DNA of 51,400 nt from Syntrophomonas wolfei subsp. methylbutyratica (GCF_001570625.1 NZ_BBQT01000023.1:1-51400); one strand, 5' to 3'; positions 7,610 through 16,765 are shown, counted from the first letter of the stretch. The notes: generated from the letters alone by a model not told the origin. Made by a program: numbers and translations.

Positions 7610-8188
7610 GTGATAAGTGATGAATTATTGGCAGAACAAGCACTGCTGGGCAATATTGCAGCATTTGAAGAGCTGGTTAACCGCTACAAAAAGTCAGTTT
7701 TTGCTATTGTCTACCGGATATGTGGACAATACCAGGATGCTGAGGATATCAGTCAGGAAGTCTTTCTTACCCTTTTTGAAAAGCTCTATCAATTTGATCG
7801 TGAAAAAAAGTTTTCGCCCTGGCTTCACCGTATTGCCGTAAACACCAGTATAAGTGCTCTTCGCAAGAAGAAAAACATTATAAGTCTTAATTTTGATGAG
7901 TCTTTTATTTCTATAGCATTTAATAACCGTAGTCATTTCGATGCCGGTGATCCACATTTAATGTTGGAAAGAGAAGAACTTCGAAAGGAAATAGGCTCTG
8001 CCATTATGCAGTTGCCGGAGAGTTATCGAACAGTGATTGCCTTGCGTTATCAAATGGAATTTAGTAACCAGGAGATTGCTGATATCCTGGGAGTTAGTAA
8101 GGATAATGTTGAGGTTAAAGTACACCGTGCCCGTATGGCTTTAAGAAAAAGAATACTGAATAATCGCAAGGAAAGGGGGATAATATAG
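7610..8188 (+). CDS. ECF-type RNA polymerase sigma factor
   Basis: A 192-residue sigma-70 protein of the extracytoplasmic-function group. Region 2 is recognisable (AFEELVNRYKKSVF, then DAEDISQEVFL and SPWLHRIAVN). Region 4 has the helix-turn-helix FSNQEIADILGVSKDNVEVKVHRAR. No regions 1 or 3 are present. A GTG at 7583 is in frame but falls at the predicted transcription start, whereas GTG 7610 follows GGGGAG by 9 bases, so 7610 is preferred. The anti-sigma gene begins in the very next base after the stop. Together they form a signal-responsive pair whose target genes are unknown. Confidence 0.88.
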   Translation: MISDELLAEQALLGNIAAFEELVNRYKKSVFAIVYRICGQYQDAEDISQEVFLTLFEKLYQFDREKKFSPWLHRIAVNTSISALRKKKNIISLNFDESFISIAFNNRSHFDAGDPHLMLEREELRKEIGSAIMQLPESYRTVIALRYQMEFSNQEIADILGVSKDNVEVKVHRARMALRKRILNNRKERGII

Positions 8189-9424
8189 GTGGATTGCCAG
8201 AGTTTGGACAGGTTAATCTTTTCCTACTGTGATAATAATCTCACCCCCAAAAAGCGCCTGGCGGTTGAGGAACACCTGCAAAAATGTTTTTCCTGCCGCC
8301 ATAAATTAGATTTGGTAATTTTAGAAAATGAACTTATTAAGGAAGCAGCCGATATCCCTCAGCTTTCAGAATCTTTTACCGGTGATCTGATGATGTTAAT
8401 TGAATCTCGCTATGGGTCGATTGCCCCTCGGGATGATAATAAAGATTTGCCTGCCTCCATCCAGGGAAAAAAGAAAGCAAACTGGGGAATTATGCGATCC
8501 AGAATAGCTATTGCCGCGGTGTTTTTACTGGTCTTTTTGGGTGCAAGTTTTTACCTGGAATCAGGACTGATAGATATTGCCGATAAGACCAACCCTAATA
8601 CCCCGCTTGTCCCCATAACCCTAAAACAGGATACACCAAAAGAAAGTATTTTATCAGGTCAAGGCAAGTCTAATAAATCAGTAATTAAGAGTGAATTAAA
8701 AGAGGATGTCGCTAAATCACCAGAACATAGCAATGTACAAGAAATAAAAACTACCCAGTCCCAGTTTGATACTTCAAGCGAACAAAACGGGCAATTATCC
8801 GCTCATTCTACCACAACTCAAACCCGCCTGGCGGATAATAGAGGCCTGCAGGAAGCAAACCGGGGCAAATTGTCAACCAGCAGTGTTTACGATGAAGAAA
8901 CAAATATGCTGCTTCCCTCCGGTTTGCCTGAATCTTATCAATTGATTGGGGCCAGCCAGGGTACAGAAGACTATTCTTTTTCTTATAAAAAGATAGATAA
9001 TGGAGTAGAGCTTAAAATTACGGTAACCCCTAAGCCAAAGCAGGATTCCAGCCGAGATATCCCGGCTTTGGAGCCAGAAAAACAGGATATAGATGTTCCT
9101 CAATCCACCAGCAGCAAAATGTTTTCGGAAAACCTTTCCAATTACAGCAAAACGGATATGGAAGATCTTTCTATTGATGAAATGAGTAAAGAAAAGAATA
9201 GTGAAGCTCAGCAGCAGTTTAATAATCCTTCCCCAGCTACCACTGCTTCCCCGGCATCCACGGAGATGCTTAATTCAATTAAAGAAACCCTGCTCATTAA
9301 TAAACATGAGTATCAAGTAACTTTTAGCGGGAACCTTCCTCCAGAAGAATTGGCCACTGTGGCTGCAGTAATCGATTGGCAAGAAAGTAAACTGGCAACA
9401 GAACCTATCTTTCCTCAGGAATAG
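8189..9424 (+). CDS. Membrane-bound zinc-finger anti-sigma factor
   Basis: A 411-residue protein starting with GTG immediately after the sigma-factor stop. Its N-terminus carries the ZAS anti-sigma signature H29-x3-C33-x2-C36 (EEHLQKCFSCRHKL), which binds the sigma factor. One transmembrane segment lies at about 104-122 (IAIAAVFLLVFLGASFYL). The outer part is long, Ser/Thr/Gln-rich and low in complexity. Near its end it has a folded-looking segment (LLINKHEYQVTFSGNLPPEELATVAAVI). Its size is well above the common 80-250 residues, so the outside domain may be the sensor. No catalytic motif was seen there. Confidence 0.85.
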   Translation: MDCQSLDRLIFSYCDNNLTPKKRLAVEEHLQKCFSCRHKLDLVILENELIKEAADIPQLSESFTGDLMMLIESRYGSIAPRDDNKDLPASIQGKKKANWGIMRSRIAIAAVFLLVFLGASFYLESGLIDIADKTNPNTPLVPITLKQDTPKESILSGQGKSNKSVIKSELKEDVAKSPEHSNVQEIKTTQSQFDTSSEQNGQLSAHSTTTQTRLADNRGLQEANRGKLSTSSVYDEETNMLLPSGLPESYQLIGASQGTEDYSFSYKKIDNGVELKITVTPKPKQDSSRDIPALEPEKQDIDVPQSTSSKMFSENLSNYSKTDMEDLSIDEMSKEKNSEAQQQFNNPSPATTASPASTEMLNSIKETLLINKHEYQVTFSGNLPPEELATVAAVIDWQESKLATEPIFPQE

Positions 9425-9478
9425 TACAACGATAAAACCTTCTATTGCTTCTAAGCCTGAACTGAGATGAAGAAAAGA

Positions 9479-9525
9479 AAAAAGGTACGGCGATTCTGTT
9501 TATGCAGATATACCGTACCTTTTTT
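9479..9525. terminator. Bidirectional terminator between anti-sigma gene and EF-G gene
   Basis: The stem AAAAAGGTACGG/CCGTACCTTTTTT has a 22-base loop. T runs on both strands serve the converging genes. Confidence 0.75.
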
Positions 9526-9547
9526 AATTGGAAAAGTAAATCAGAGT

Positions 9548-11569
9548 TTACGAGGCCAGGTGCCGTTCAGCATAATGGGAAAACTCCATGGAGAAGCCGG
9601 CTCTTCCCTGAGTTAATGAGCGTAAAACGGTGGAGTAGCCAAAGAGTTCGGCCAGAGGTACACAACCCCTTATAATCTGAGTATGATTTTCCATTTCCAA
9701 TGATTCCAGTTTGCCCCTTCGATTAGTGATGTTGTTAATAATATTACCGGTATATTCCTCCGGTGATACAATCTCCAGCCGCATTACCGGTTCCAGCATA
9801 CGGGGGTGAGCTTTCTTAAGGCAATCCCTGGTAGCCAGGAAGGCTGCCGTTCGAAAAGCCATTTCAGAAGAATCCACTTCGTGGAAAGAACCATCCAGAA
9901 GGGTAGCCTTAACATTAACTACGGGGTACCCCTTGAGCACTCCTTCTTCCAGAGCTTGTTTTATTCCAGATTCAACCGCCGGAATATATTCCCGTGGTAT
10001 GCTGCCCTGGCTTATCCGGTTAACAAACTCAAAGCCTTCACCTGGTTCCAGCCTTAAAACAACATGAGCAAATTGACCTTTGCCCCCGGTTTGTTTTACA
10101 TAACGGGTAACTTGTTCTGCCGCTTTTCCAATAGTTTCCCGGTAAGCTACCTGCGGTTGACCGGTATTAAAATCCAACTTGAATTCCCGGGCCAGGCGCT
10201 CAGCTACTATTTCTAGATGTAATTCACCCATACCGGCGAGTAATACCTGACCCGTCTCCTTGTTATAGGAAATCTTGAAGGTCGGGTCTTCGGCTGAAAT
10301 CCGGTTAAGGGCTTCGGATATTTTATCAAGTCCCGCCTGGTTTTTGGGTTCTATAGCAATTTGGATTACCGGCTGCGGAAAATCAATAGTTTCCAATAGA
10401 ATGGGAAAGCTTTCCGAACATAGTGTATCGCCAGTTCCAATATCTTTTAGACCTATAATAGCTACGATATCTCCAGCTGCTACTTCGTTAATTTCTTCGC
10501 GGTGTTCAGCGTGTATTCTGAGTAAACGCCCCACCCGCTCCCGTTTATTTTTACTGCTGTTAAAAACTAGCGCACCGGCTTTCAATTTGCCGGAGTAAAC
10601 CCGAGCAAAAGCCAGCCTGCCAACATGCCGGTCGTTTATAATCTTAAAGACCAGAGCTGAAAAGGTGTCCTGTGAATCAGGCATTATATTAATTGTCTCA
10701 GTCGTTTCCATTACCACTGCTTTACTTCCAGGCACATCAAGTGGTGACGGCAGGTAGTCAACTATAGAATCGAGGAGCAACTGCACCCCGATATTGCGGT
10801 AGGAACTACCGCAGCATACGGGAACCATATTTCCAGCTATCGTGTTGGTTCTGATTACCCGGGACAACAAATCAGCGTCTATTTCTTCGTTGTTATAATA
10901 TAAATCTAGTAATGCATCGTCAGTCTCGGCCAGTCTTTCTACCAAAACTGAGCGCCATTGCTTCGCAGTATCGGTGTATTCCAAGGGTATGGGCTTTTCG
11001 GCAATATCATTACCCAGTTTTCCCGCAAAGGTGTAATATTTCATTTTTAATAAATCAATAATGCCGGAAAAGCATTCTTCTTTAAAAACCGGCAGGCTGA
11101 TAACCAGCGGATTAGAACCCAGGCGCTGTTTTATCTGTTCCACCACCCGGTAAAAATCAGCCCCTATCGCATCCATTTTATTTACATATGCGATGCGAGG
11201 AATCTGGTACTTATCTGCCTGTCTCCATACTGTTTCCGATTGGGGTTCTACCCCTCCCTTTCCACAGAATATTACTACCGCGCCATCAAGTATACGCAGA
11301 CTCCTTTCCACTTCGGCCGTAAAGTCCACATGACCCGGAGTATCGATAATATTAATAGTATTACCCTTCCAAAAGCAGCGGGTAGCTGCGGAGGCCACGG
11401 TTATTCCCCGTTCTTTTTCCCAGGGTAAAAAGTCCATAACACTGTCACCATCATGGGTTTCCCCCATTTTATGGGTTAGTCCGGTGTAATAGAGTATCCT
11501 TTCAGTTGTGGTTGTCTTGCCCGCATCAATATGGGCAATAATTCCTATGTTTCTAAGTTCCTTCAACAT
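9548..11569 (-). CDS. Elongation factor G paralogue (EF-G type 2)
   Basis: A 673-residue translational GTPase with the full EF-G layout. G1 is [15 protein letters not shown] (12-26), the switch is [12 protein letters not shown]3 is DTPGHVDF and G4 is NKMD. Domains II, III (GMGELHLEI), IV and V ([10 protein letters not shown]..) follow. It is some 15-25 residues shorter than typical EF-G and stands alone, with no rpsL, rpsG or tuf nearby. The main fusA is therefore presumably elsewhere in an str operon. Paralogues of this kind can act in ribosome recycling or stress translation; which one applies here is not visible. Its ribosome site is GGAGGAG. A GCGGCATT/AATGCCGC hairpin lies 40 bases upstream (11611-11628). 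Confidence 0.88.
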   Translation of the reverse strand: MLKELRNIGIIAHIDAGKTTTTERILYYTGLTHKMGETHDGDSVMDFLPWEKERGITVASAATRCFWKGNTINIIDTPGHVDFTAEVERSLRILDGAVVIFCGKGGVEPQSETVWRQADKYQIPRIAYVNKMDAIGADFYRVVEQIKQRLGSNPLVISLPVFKEECFSGIIDLLKMKYYTFAGKLGNDIAEKPIPLEYTDTAKQWRSVLVERLAETDDALLDLYYNNEEIDADLLSRVIRTNTIAGNMVPVCCGSSYRNIGVQLLLDSIVDYLPSPLDVPGSKAVVMETTETINIMPDSQDTFSALVFKIINDRHVGRLAFARVYSGKLKAGALVFNSSKNKRERVGRLLRIHAEHREEINEVAAGDIVAIIGLKDIGTGDTLCSESFPILLETIDFPQPVIQIAIEPKNQAGLDKISEALNRISAEDPTFKISYNKETGQVLLAGMGELHLEIVAERLAREFKLDFNTGQPQVAYRETIGKAAEQVTRYVKQTGGKGQFAHVVLRLEPGEGFEFVNRISQGSIPREYIPAVESGIKQALEEGVLKGYPVVNVKATLLDGSFHEVDSSEMAFRTAAFLATRDCLKKAHPRMLEPVMRLEIVSPEEYTGNIINNITNRRGKLESLEMENHTQIIRGCVPLAELFGYSTVLRSLTQGRAGFSMEFSHYAERHLAS

Positions 11570-11862
11570 CTTGGGAAATGCTCCTCCTTCAAATGCAAAT
11601 CATAAAAGTAGCGGCATTCCAATGCCGCAAATATATCTTCCGGGCCAAAGTTAAATTTACGTCCGAATTTAAATTATAATAGGCTTAACCCTGCTTGTCA
11701 AAGCTAAATTATGATATCGTTGCAAATAGTTATATTAGTTTTATTTCCCTCGAATTAGTAAGAGCAGTGACGAATGAGGGGTAAGGGGTTATTGGTTGTG
11801 GCCTCTGGCCGTGGGGGTTAGAAAAAACCAAGCCGTGAGGGGAGAAATATTCCATAAAATTA

Positions 11863-12411
11863 CTATTTTATTAGAGGTGAAATATGTTTGAATGCACTCG
11901 TACCTGCTTCCTGCAAGAGGTCAAAGACTACGGTCTCCGTATTGGTAATTACGGCTCCCATATCGCGCATTAAGGCCAGAGCATTTCTATAGTTTTCATC
12001 AAATCTCGAACAGACCGCATCCCTGACCAGGTGAACATTAAAGCCCGATTCCAGTAGGTCCCGAACGGTTTGAAACACACATACATGTGTCTCGCTTCCA
12101 GTTACAATAATAGTATGTTTGCCGATCTTATCCAGGATTGTATTGGCCTCCTGCTTACAAAGAGAAAAGCAGGTTTTATCCAAATAATGATATGAAGTAA
12201 GATTATCCTTGATTTCGTTAACGGTGGGACCCAGTCCCTTGGGATATTGTTCGCTCAAAACTACCGGAATATCATACTCCCGGGCTGTTGCTAAAAGTAG
12301 ATTGGTATTCTTATATACCCGCTCCCGCTCCTTCATGGCCTGCATCAGTCTTTCCTGCAGGTCAATAATCATTAATACGCTATCATCTCTACGCAAGCGA
12401 AACTTTTCCAT
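11863..12411 (-). CDS. Isochorismatase-family cysteine hydrolase
   Basis: A 182-residue alpha/beta hydrolase of the isochorismatase/nicotinamidase superfamily. The Asp-Lys-Cys triad is visible as Asp17 (IIDLQERL), Lys79 (YLDKTCFS) and Cys111 (SETHVCVFQT), each in its usual context. It most resembles the YcaC-like group of uncertain substrate. There are no menaquinone, siderophore or NAD genes near it. A strong GGAGGAGG site precedes it, and it is transcribed alone. Confidence 0.88.
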   Translation of the reverse strand: MEKFRLRRDDSVLMIIDLQERLMQAMKERERVYKNTNLLLATAREYDIPVVLSEQYPKGLGPTVNEIKDNLTSYHYLDKTCFSLCKQEANTILDKIGKHTIIVTGSETHVCVFQTVRDLLESGFNVHLVRDAVCSRFDENYRNALALMRDMGAVITNTETVVFDLLQEAGTSAFKHISPLIK

Positions 12412-12584
12412 ACTTTTGCCTCCTCCACATAAGTTATGCCTATTTTACCATTACTGTTGCTGTATTAAAAATCTTTTGAATAGAGGAATAGAATGGCTTA
12501 TGTCAAATTTTATTAGAAAGTGTTCATTAAGATAAGTTTATTAACAACCGGCAAATGTTGCGCTTTCATCTTCGCCAGCGTTTT

Positions 12585-12636
12585 GTATATTTATTCATCC
12601 CTTATACAACAAAAGGGGTTTTTGCAGTGGAATCAA
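12585..12636 (+). repeat. Solo end of a MITE-like element
   Basis: The sequence from TATATTTATTCATCCC to TTTTTGCAGTGGAATCAA matches the right end of the element at 46040-46458. The left half is not recognisable. It lies in the 330-base gap before the methyltransferase gene. The remainder of that gap (12412-12584, 12637-12743) shows nothing else. Confidence 0.55.
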
Positions 12637-12743
12637 GCTTGCTCTAATCCGAATAAGCATAATGAAAATAAAGTGATTAGCAGTAAGCATTAGTTATAGT
12701 GTCTAAAGATATGATTAGTTTGATCAAGAAACGGAGGGAAAGT

Positions 12744-13610
12744 ATGGAGGAGCTTTTTACCCCAGAGTTCTGGGATCGTAAATGGATTGAATTTAAAGTA
12801 AAAAATGCCACCTATCGAGGACAAAAGAAAGATGCGGAGGAATACTGGAACCAACGGGCAGAAGGATTTGCCAATTCTACTATTAAATCTGATTCCCGGC
12901 AGGAAAGAACCCGGGAGGTATTTTCTTTCCTTGAATACTTTGGCATTATCCAACCCGGTATGACTGTTCTGGATATAGGATCCGGTCCCGGCTCCTTTGC
13001 CATTCCCCTGGCTGAACAGGGAGCCCGGGTGGTAGCCCTGGATCCTGCTTCCAGAATGTTGGAAATACTGCAGGAAAACCTTCCCCCTTCTACGCCTGGT
13101 TCGGTAGATTGCGTTCAGGCCCTTTGGGAGGATTACGATGTCGAAAAGCAGGGCTGGGAAAATAAATTCGACCTGGTTTTTGCCTCCATGTCACCGGGAG
13201 TAAACAACCTGGAAACCTTGCAAAAAATGATGTTCTGCTCGCGAAGATGGTGTTATCTGAGCGGCTTCTCCGGTTCCCGCAATTATTCCCTCTACAACGA
13301 AGTATTTAAACAAATAACCGGTGAGCCCTATATAAACCATTTTAACGATATCATATTCCCCTTCAATTTACTGTATACCCTGGGTTGTGAGCCTGGCATC
13401 AAGCTTTCCTCTTCTTCTAACCAATTAAACCAGAAGGTGACAGATTTCAGAAGGGAAATATATGAAATATTGGAAAACAGGGAACTGCTCAATACGGAAG
13501 CAGAGTCAGTGGTAGAACAGCTTATAAATAGACATGCCAGTCAAGGTAGCATTAGACAAGAGGTCTCTTCCCGGGTGGGTATGATTATCTGGCAGGTGGT
13601 GAAGGATTGA
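12744..13610 (+). CDS. Class I SAM-dependent methyltransferase, substrate unknown
   Basis: A 288-residue Rossmann-fold methyltransferase with a clear motif I, TVLDIGSGPGSFAIPLAE, and the acidic motif II VVALDPASRM. An N-terminal EYWNQRAEGFAN segment is typical of small-molecule methylases. ATG 12744 is chosen for its GGAGGG site five bases upstream. A GTG at 12699 and an ATG at 12711 are in frame but lack one. It is a lone gene before tRNA-Leu, so context gives no hint of the substrate. Confidence 0.8.
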   Translation: MEELFTPEFWDRKWIEFKVKNATYRGQKKDAEEYWNQRAEGFANSTIKSDSRQERTREVFSFLEYFGIIQPGMTVLDIGSGPGSFAIPLAEQGARVVALDPASRMLEILQENLPPSTPGSVDCVQALWEDYDVEKQGWENKFDLVFASMSPGVNNLETLQKMMFCSRRWCYLSGFSGSRNYSLYNEVFKQITGEPYINHFNDIIFPFNLLYTLGCEPGIKLSSSSNQLNQKVTDFRREIYEILENRELLNTEAESVVEQLINRHASQGSIRQEVSSRVGMIIWQVVKD

Positions 13611-13659
13611 AACAGGTAAAATGGGGTCAAACCGCGAATTAAAACCTCAAAAGAAGCCC

Positions 13660-13689
13660 TTGACAAGCACGAATAGCATGTAATATAAT
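13660..13689 (+). promoter_or_regulatory. SigA promoter of tRNA-Leu
   Basis: Perfect TTGACA, an 18-base spacer, perfect TATAAT, 23 bases before the tRNA. Confidence 0.8.
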
Positions 13690-13712
13690 TTGATTTGCTG
13701 ATAATAAACCAT

Positions 13713-13799
13713 GCGGATGTGGCGGAATTGGCAGACGCGCACGGTTCAGGTCCGTGTGAGGGCAACTTCATGGGGGTTCAAGTCCCTTCATCCGCACCA
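13713..13799 (+). tRNA. tRNA-Leu (CAG)
   Basis: An 87-base class II tRNA. The acceptor stem is GCGGATG/CATCCGC and the anticodon stem CACGG/CCGTG with loop TTCAGGT (anticodon CAG). It has a long variable arm, a T loop TTCAAGT and an encoded CCA. Confidence 0.95.
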
Positions 13800-13808
13800 T
13801 AGTAATAA

Positions 13809-13832
13809 TTGGGAGGATTAAACCTCCCTATT
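13809..13832 (+). terminator. Terminator of tRNA-Leu
   Basis: GGGAGG/CCTCCC stem with a six-base loop, followed by TATTTTATTTT. Confidence 0.75.
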
Positions 13833-13952
13833 TTATTTTGGAGAGGCCTAGCCTCCGCACTTGACTTATACTTACCTGGATTGTATACAGGCACCATCTT
13901 TTACCCTGCCTTGCTCCCTATTTCTTTTTTTACTCTCATAGTATAATAGCAG

Positions 13953-14077
13953 ATATAACGAGGTGAAATATGTCCCCCGCTAAGCGGTCGCCTATTAACG
14001 AAACAGGCGGGTTCTAATCCCCCGCCTCGTTGCAGCGCTGTGTTGAAACTGCTCCGCAGTTTCTTCCGATGCTTAAA
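13953..14077 (+). repeat. Structured repeat, copy 2, with tRNA-like fold
   Basis: This is the uninterrupted copy of the repeat at 7255-7433. Positions 13957-14031 make a 75-base unit closed by a perfect 7-bp stem (AACGAGG/CCTCGTT). Inside are a CCGC-TAA-GCGG hairpin and a T-arm-like GCGGG-TTCTAAT-CCCCC. A separate perfect hairpin GAAACTGC-TCC-GCAGTTTC follows at 14045-14063. A TATAAT at 13942-13947 would start transcription at the first base of the repeat. It ends 46 bases before the next gene. The rest of the gap from 13833 shows nothing. Confidence 0.65.
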
Positions 14078-14123
14078 AACAGGAGAAAATAATTGTAGCA
14101 GGTGATTAAAAGGAGATGAGTTT

Positions 14124-14651
14124 TTGCTATATCAGCACAAGAAGGAGATTTATGGAGTATTGCTTATTGTTGTTCTGGCAGTAGTTGTAGGACTGTTGCT
14201 GATTAGCGACCGGCCCGTGGTGGAAATCATAAAAGCGGAAAAGGAAATACTTCTTGATAAAGAAGACTTCTATGTTTCCACTGATAACGGAACTATTAAA
14301 GTAGGGGAATCCAGTTGGGAGGATATTCAAAAGCTTCTCCCGGGAGGCAAAATGCTGGGAATGAGTACCATCTACCAATCGAAGGATGGAGATTGTCTTT
14401 TTACTTTTTCGGAAGATGAAAATTTGCTGGTTATTATGCACATTGAAAGCGGTGATTATGCTACAGCGCGGGGAATCAAGATGGGAGATTCTTTCGCCCG
14501 AATAAGCGAAAAATATGGACCCGATTGTGCTCGGGTTATTATGCCCAACAAAGCCGAGGATTTTGATCTTGTTTATGGAGGCGAGGATAACATTGTCTTT
14601 CAAATCAGGGATAATGTGGTCAAAAGAATAGTACTGGAAAAGGAATTATAG
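14124..14651 (+). CDS. Membrane-anchored protein of unknown function
   Basis: A 175-residue protein with TTG start placed 8 bases after GGAG. One hydrophobic segment at about 10-27 (YGVLLIVVLAVVVGLLLIS), without a clear cleavage site, should anchor it with the C-terminus outside. The outer part has a repeated theme, GTIKVGESSWEDIQKLLPGG and GIKMGDSFARISEKYGP. This suggests two related beta-alpha units. I do not recognise the family. It lies between the tRNA-like repeat and a MITE-like element, with a terminator after it. Confidence 0.65.
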   Translation: MLYQHKKEIYGVLLIVVLAVVVGLLLISDRPVVEIIKAEKEILLDKEDFYVSTDNGTIKVGESSWEDIQKLLPGGKMLGMSTIYQSKDGDCLFTFSEDENLLVIMHIESGDYATARGIKMGDSFARISEKYGPDCARVIMPNKAEDFDLVYGGEDNIVFQIRDNVVKRIVLEKEL

Positions 14652-14679
14652 GACCTGAAAAAAACTTCAAGTAAACAAG

Positions 14680-14725
14680 AAGGACAAGAACCGCCCTTAA
14701 TAGTAAGGCAGCTCTTGTCTTTTTC
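14680..14725 (+). terminator. Terminator after the membrane-anchored protein gene
   Basis: An imperfect stem pairs AAGGACAAGA with TCTTGTCTTT and an inner GCC/GGC, and is followed by a T run. Confidence 0.6.
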
Positions 14726-14737
14726 TATAATAGTATC

Positions 14738-14984
14738 ATGATCCCCTGGCAAAAACTCCTTTTTGATGCAGAAGGGTTGCATAAATATGCAAAGCGAGCG
14801 TTGGCGAAGCATGGATGCTTCACCCTTCGGGTACCCCTTGAGCCGCGAGACGAGCCGTTGGTGTTGCCCATGCGTAGCGCCCTGTCGGGCACAACTGATG
14901 CTCCCTGCGGTCGCTATTAAGGACGCTGGAGCGGAATATTTATGCAAGCTAATGCATAATTATTACTTTTTGCAGCGGAATCAA
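14738..14984 (-). mobile_element. MITE-like element, about 247 bp, inverse of the 46-kb copy
   Basis: Both ends match the element at 46040-46458 read in reverse. They have TIR-like termini (a degenerate left end ..CTGGCAAAAA, a good right end TTTTTGCAGCGGAATCAA), subterminal TTGCATAAATAT and ATATTTATGCAA, and AGTAATAATTATGCATTAGC. A stretch of about 70 bases around 14853-14922 is almost identical (one difference seen) to 46149-46220 in reverse complement. No transposase is present. It lies between the membrane-protein terminator and the 3' end of ribH. Confidence 0.7.
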
Positions 14985-14986
14985 AA

Positions 14987-15448
14987 TCAAATGTTTTTTA
15001 AAAGATTGACCATCTCGATGGCAGTGACGGCAGCATCTACACCTTTGTTGCCGGCTTTGGTGCCTGCACGCTCGATAGCCTGTTCAATTGTATCAGCAGT
15101 TATAACTCCATAAACCACAGGAATACCGGAGTTAAGCCCCACCTGGGCTATACCTTTGGTTACTTCCGCCGAAACATACTCGAAATGTGGAGTAGCACCG
15201 CGGATTACCGCCCCCAGGCAGATTACCGCATCGTATGCCTTTTGCGTCATTTTTTGGGCCACCAGAGGCATTTCAAATGCCCCCGGCACCCAGACAATAT
15301 CGATATCGTCCTGATTTACTTCATGGCGGGTCAAGGCATCCATACAGCCTGATAAAAGTTTGTTGGTGATAAACTCGTTGAAGCGGGAAACAATAATTGC
15401 CATCCTCTGCCCTTTTCCAATTAGTTTGCCTTCAATAATTCTGCCCAA
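14987..15448 (-). CDS. ribH: 6,7-dimethyl-8-ribityllumazine synthase
   Basis: A 153-residue lumazine synthase, which condenses the ribBA product (dihydroxybutanone phosphate) with the ribD product to form lumazine. Visible blocks are [10 protein letters not shown] (aromatic/substrate site), [24 protein letters not shown] with the catalytic His, and [16 protein letters not shown]. The TTG start at 15448 sits 8 bases after GGAGG and gives the usual length and N-terminus. The frame extends further upstream only into a repeat. It is the last gene of the rib operon. Confidence 0.95.
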   Translation of the reverse strand: MGRIIEGKLIGKGQRMAIIVSRFNEFITNKLLSGCMDALTRHEVNQDDIDIVWVPGAFEMPLVAQKMTQKAYDAVICLGAVIRGATPHFEYVSAEVTKGIAQVGLNSGIPVVYGVITADTIEQAIERAGTKAGNKGVDAAVTAIEMVNLLKNI

Positions 15449-15484
15449 AACTAATACCTCCAAACATAAAATGTTTTTGTCTTG

Positions 15485-15534
15485 AATATTTATGCAATCC
15501 TTCTGCAAGAAAGGATTTTGGCAGTAGAGTCTAT
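15485..15534 (-). repeat. Solo end of a MITE-like element between ribBA and ribH
   Basis: Read on the minus strand: GACTCTACTGCC..TCCTTTCTTGCAG..GGATTGCATAAATATTC. This is the right-end sequence of the family. No opposite end is visible. Confidence 0.55.
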
Positions 15535-15553
15535 AAATGCAGTTCCAGCCTTT

Positions 15554-16756
15554 CTATAGACTGGCCAAGAGGTGCCCCATTTTTTCTTTTTTGGTTCTCA
15601 GATATCGCGTATTTTCAGGTTTATGGGGCATTTCAATAGCAACTCTTTCCACCACTTCCAGACCATAGCCCTCTAAACCCCTTATCTTTTTGGGATTGTT
15701 GGTCATAAGACGCATTTTGCGTACTCCCAGGTCTACCAGTATCTGCGCTCCAATGCCATAATCCCTGAGGTCGGCTGGGAAGCCCAGTTCTAAATTGGCT
15801 TCGACCGTGTCCCGGCCATTATCCTGAAGCTTGTAAGCCTTTATCTTGTTTAGAAGGCCTATTCCCCGGCCTTCCTGTCGCATATAGAGCAAAACTCCTT
15901 TTCCCTCACTGGCAATCATACTCATAGCCGTTTCTAATTGTTCTCCGCAATCACAGCGCCGGGAACCGAATACATCCCCGGTAAGACACTCGGAATGCAC
16001 CCTGACCAGTATGGGTTCGTCTTCTTCCCATTCCCCTTTGACCAGGGCTATATGACCTTTATTATCCAATAAAGATTCATAAGCTACCGCCACAAAATCA
16101 CCGTACATGGTGGGAAGCTGGGCATCAGTTACCCTTACCACCAACTTCTCCTTCCGCCGCCGGTATTCAATCAAATCAGCAATACTGGCCAGTTTAAGAT
16201 TGTGTTGACGGGCAAATTCCAGCAACTGGGGCAGGCGGGCCATGGTTCCGTCTTGATTCATTACTTCACAGATAACCGCCGCCGGGTAAAGCCCGGCCAG
16301 ACGGGTAAGGTCAATGGAACCTTCGGTATGTCCCGCTCTTCTCAGAACCCCTCCCTCTCTGTAGCGCAAGGGAAAAATATGTCCTGGCTTCCGAAAATCA
16401 TTGGGCTTACTGACCGGATCAATTAAGGCCTTTACCGTTGCGGCTCTTTCAAAAGCGGAAATACCAGTGGTAGTTCCCCGGTAATCAACCGTAACGGTAA
16501 AGGCGGTTTCATGATTATCGGTATTTTCTGTGACCATATCATGTATTTCCAGTTCATCCAATCTCTTGCCGGTAATTGGCATGCAGATAAGTCCTTTGGC
16601 ATGGGTAGCCATAAAATTAATGGCTTCAGGGCCGGCCTTTTCCGCCGCTATAATTACATCTCCTTCGTTTTCCCGGTCTTCATCATCGACCAGAACAATC
16701 AGTTTCCCCTCTTTCATGTCCTGAATAACCTCTTCTATACTGCTGAACAAATCCAT
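15554..16756 (-). CDS. ribBA: Bifunctional DHBP synthase / GTP cyclohydrolase II
   Basis: A 400-residue fusion catalysing the two entry steps of riboflavin synthesis. Residues 1 to about 200 are 3,4-dihydroxy-2-butanone-4-phosphate synthase ([29 protein letters not shown]-like block, [14 protein letters not shown]). Residues 205-400 are GTP cyclohydrolase II, with [20 protein letters not shown] supplying three zinc-binding cysteines, then [10 protein letters not shown]. It is normal in length and has a strong AGGAGG site just after the ribE stop. Confidence 0.96.
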   Translation of the reverse strand: MDLFSSIEEVIQDMKEGKLIVLVDDEDRENEGDVIIAAEKAGPEAINFMATHAKGLICMPITGKRLDELEIHDMVTENTDNHETAFTVTVDYRGTTTGISAFERAATVKALIDPVSKPNDFRKPGHIFPLRYREGGVLRRAGHTEGSIDLTRLAGLYPAAVICEVMNQDGTMARLPQLLEFARQHNLKLASIADLIEYRRRKEKLVVRVTDAQLPTMYGDFVAVAYESLLDNKGHIALVKGEWEEDEPILVRVHSECLTGDVFGSRRCDCGEQLETAMSMIASEGKGVLLYMRQEGRGIGLLNKIKAYKLQDNGRDTVEANLELGFPADLRDYGIGAQILVDLGVRKMRLMTNNPKKIRGLEGYGLEVVERVAIEMPHKPENTRYLRTKKEKMGHLLASL

Positions 16757-16765
16757 TACCTCCTT

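Noticed and set aside
13953-14077. Functional tRNA gene
   Set aside because: Closing stem and T-arm-like part fit, but no D arm or proper anticodon arm can be drawn and the T loop lacks the usual purine.
14738-15113. Frames of 60 and 116 codons over the element and ribH end
   Set aside because: They run through repeat DNA and antisense to ribH; no ribosome-binding sites.
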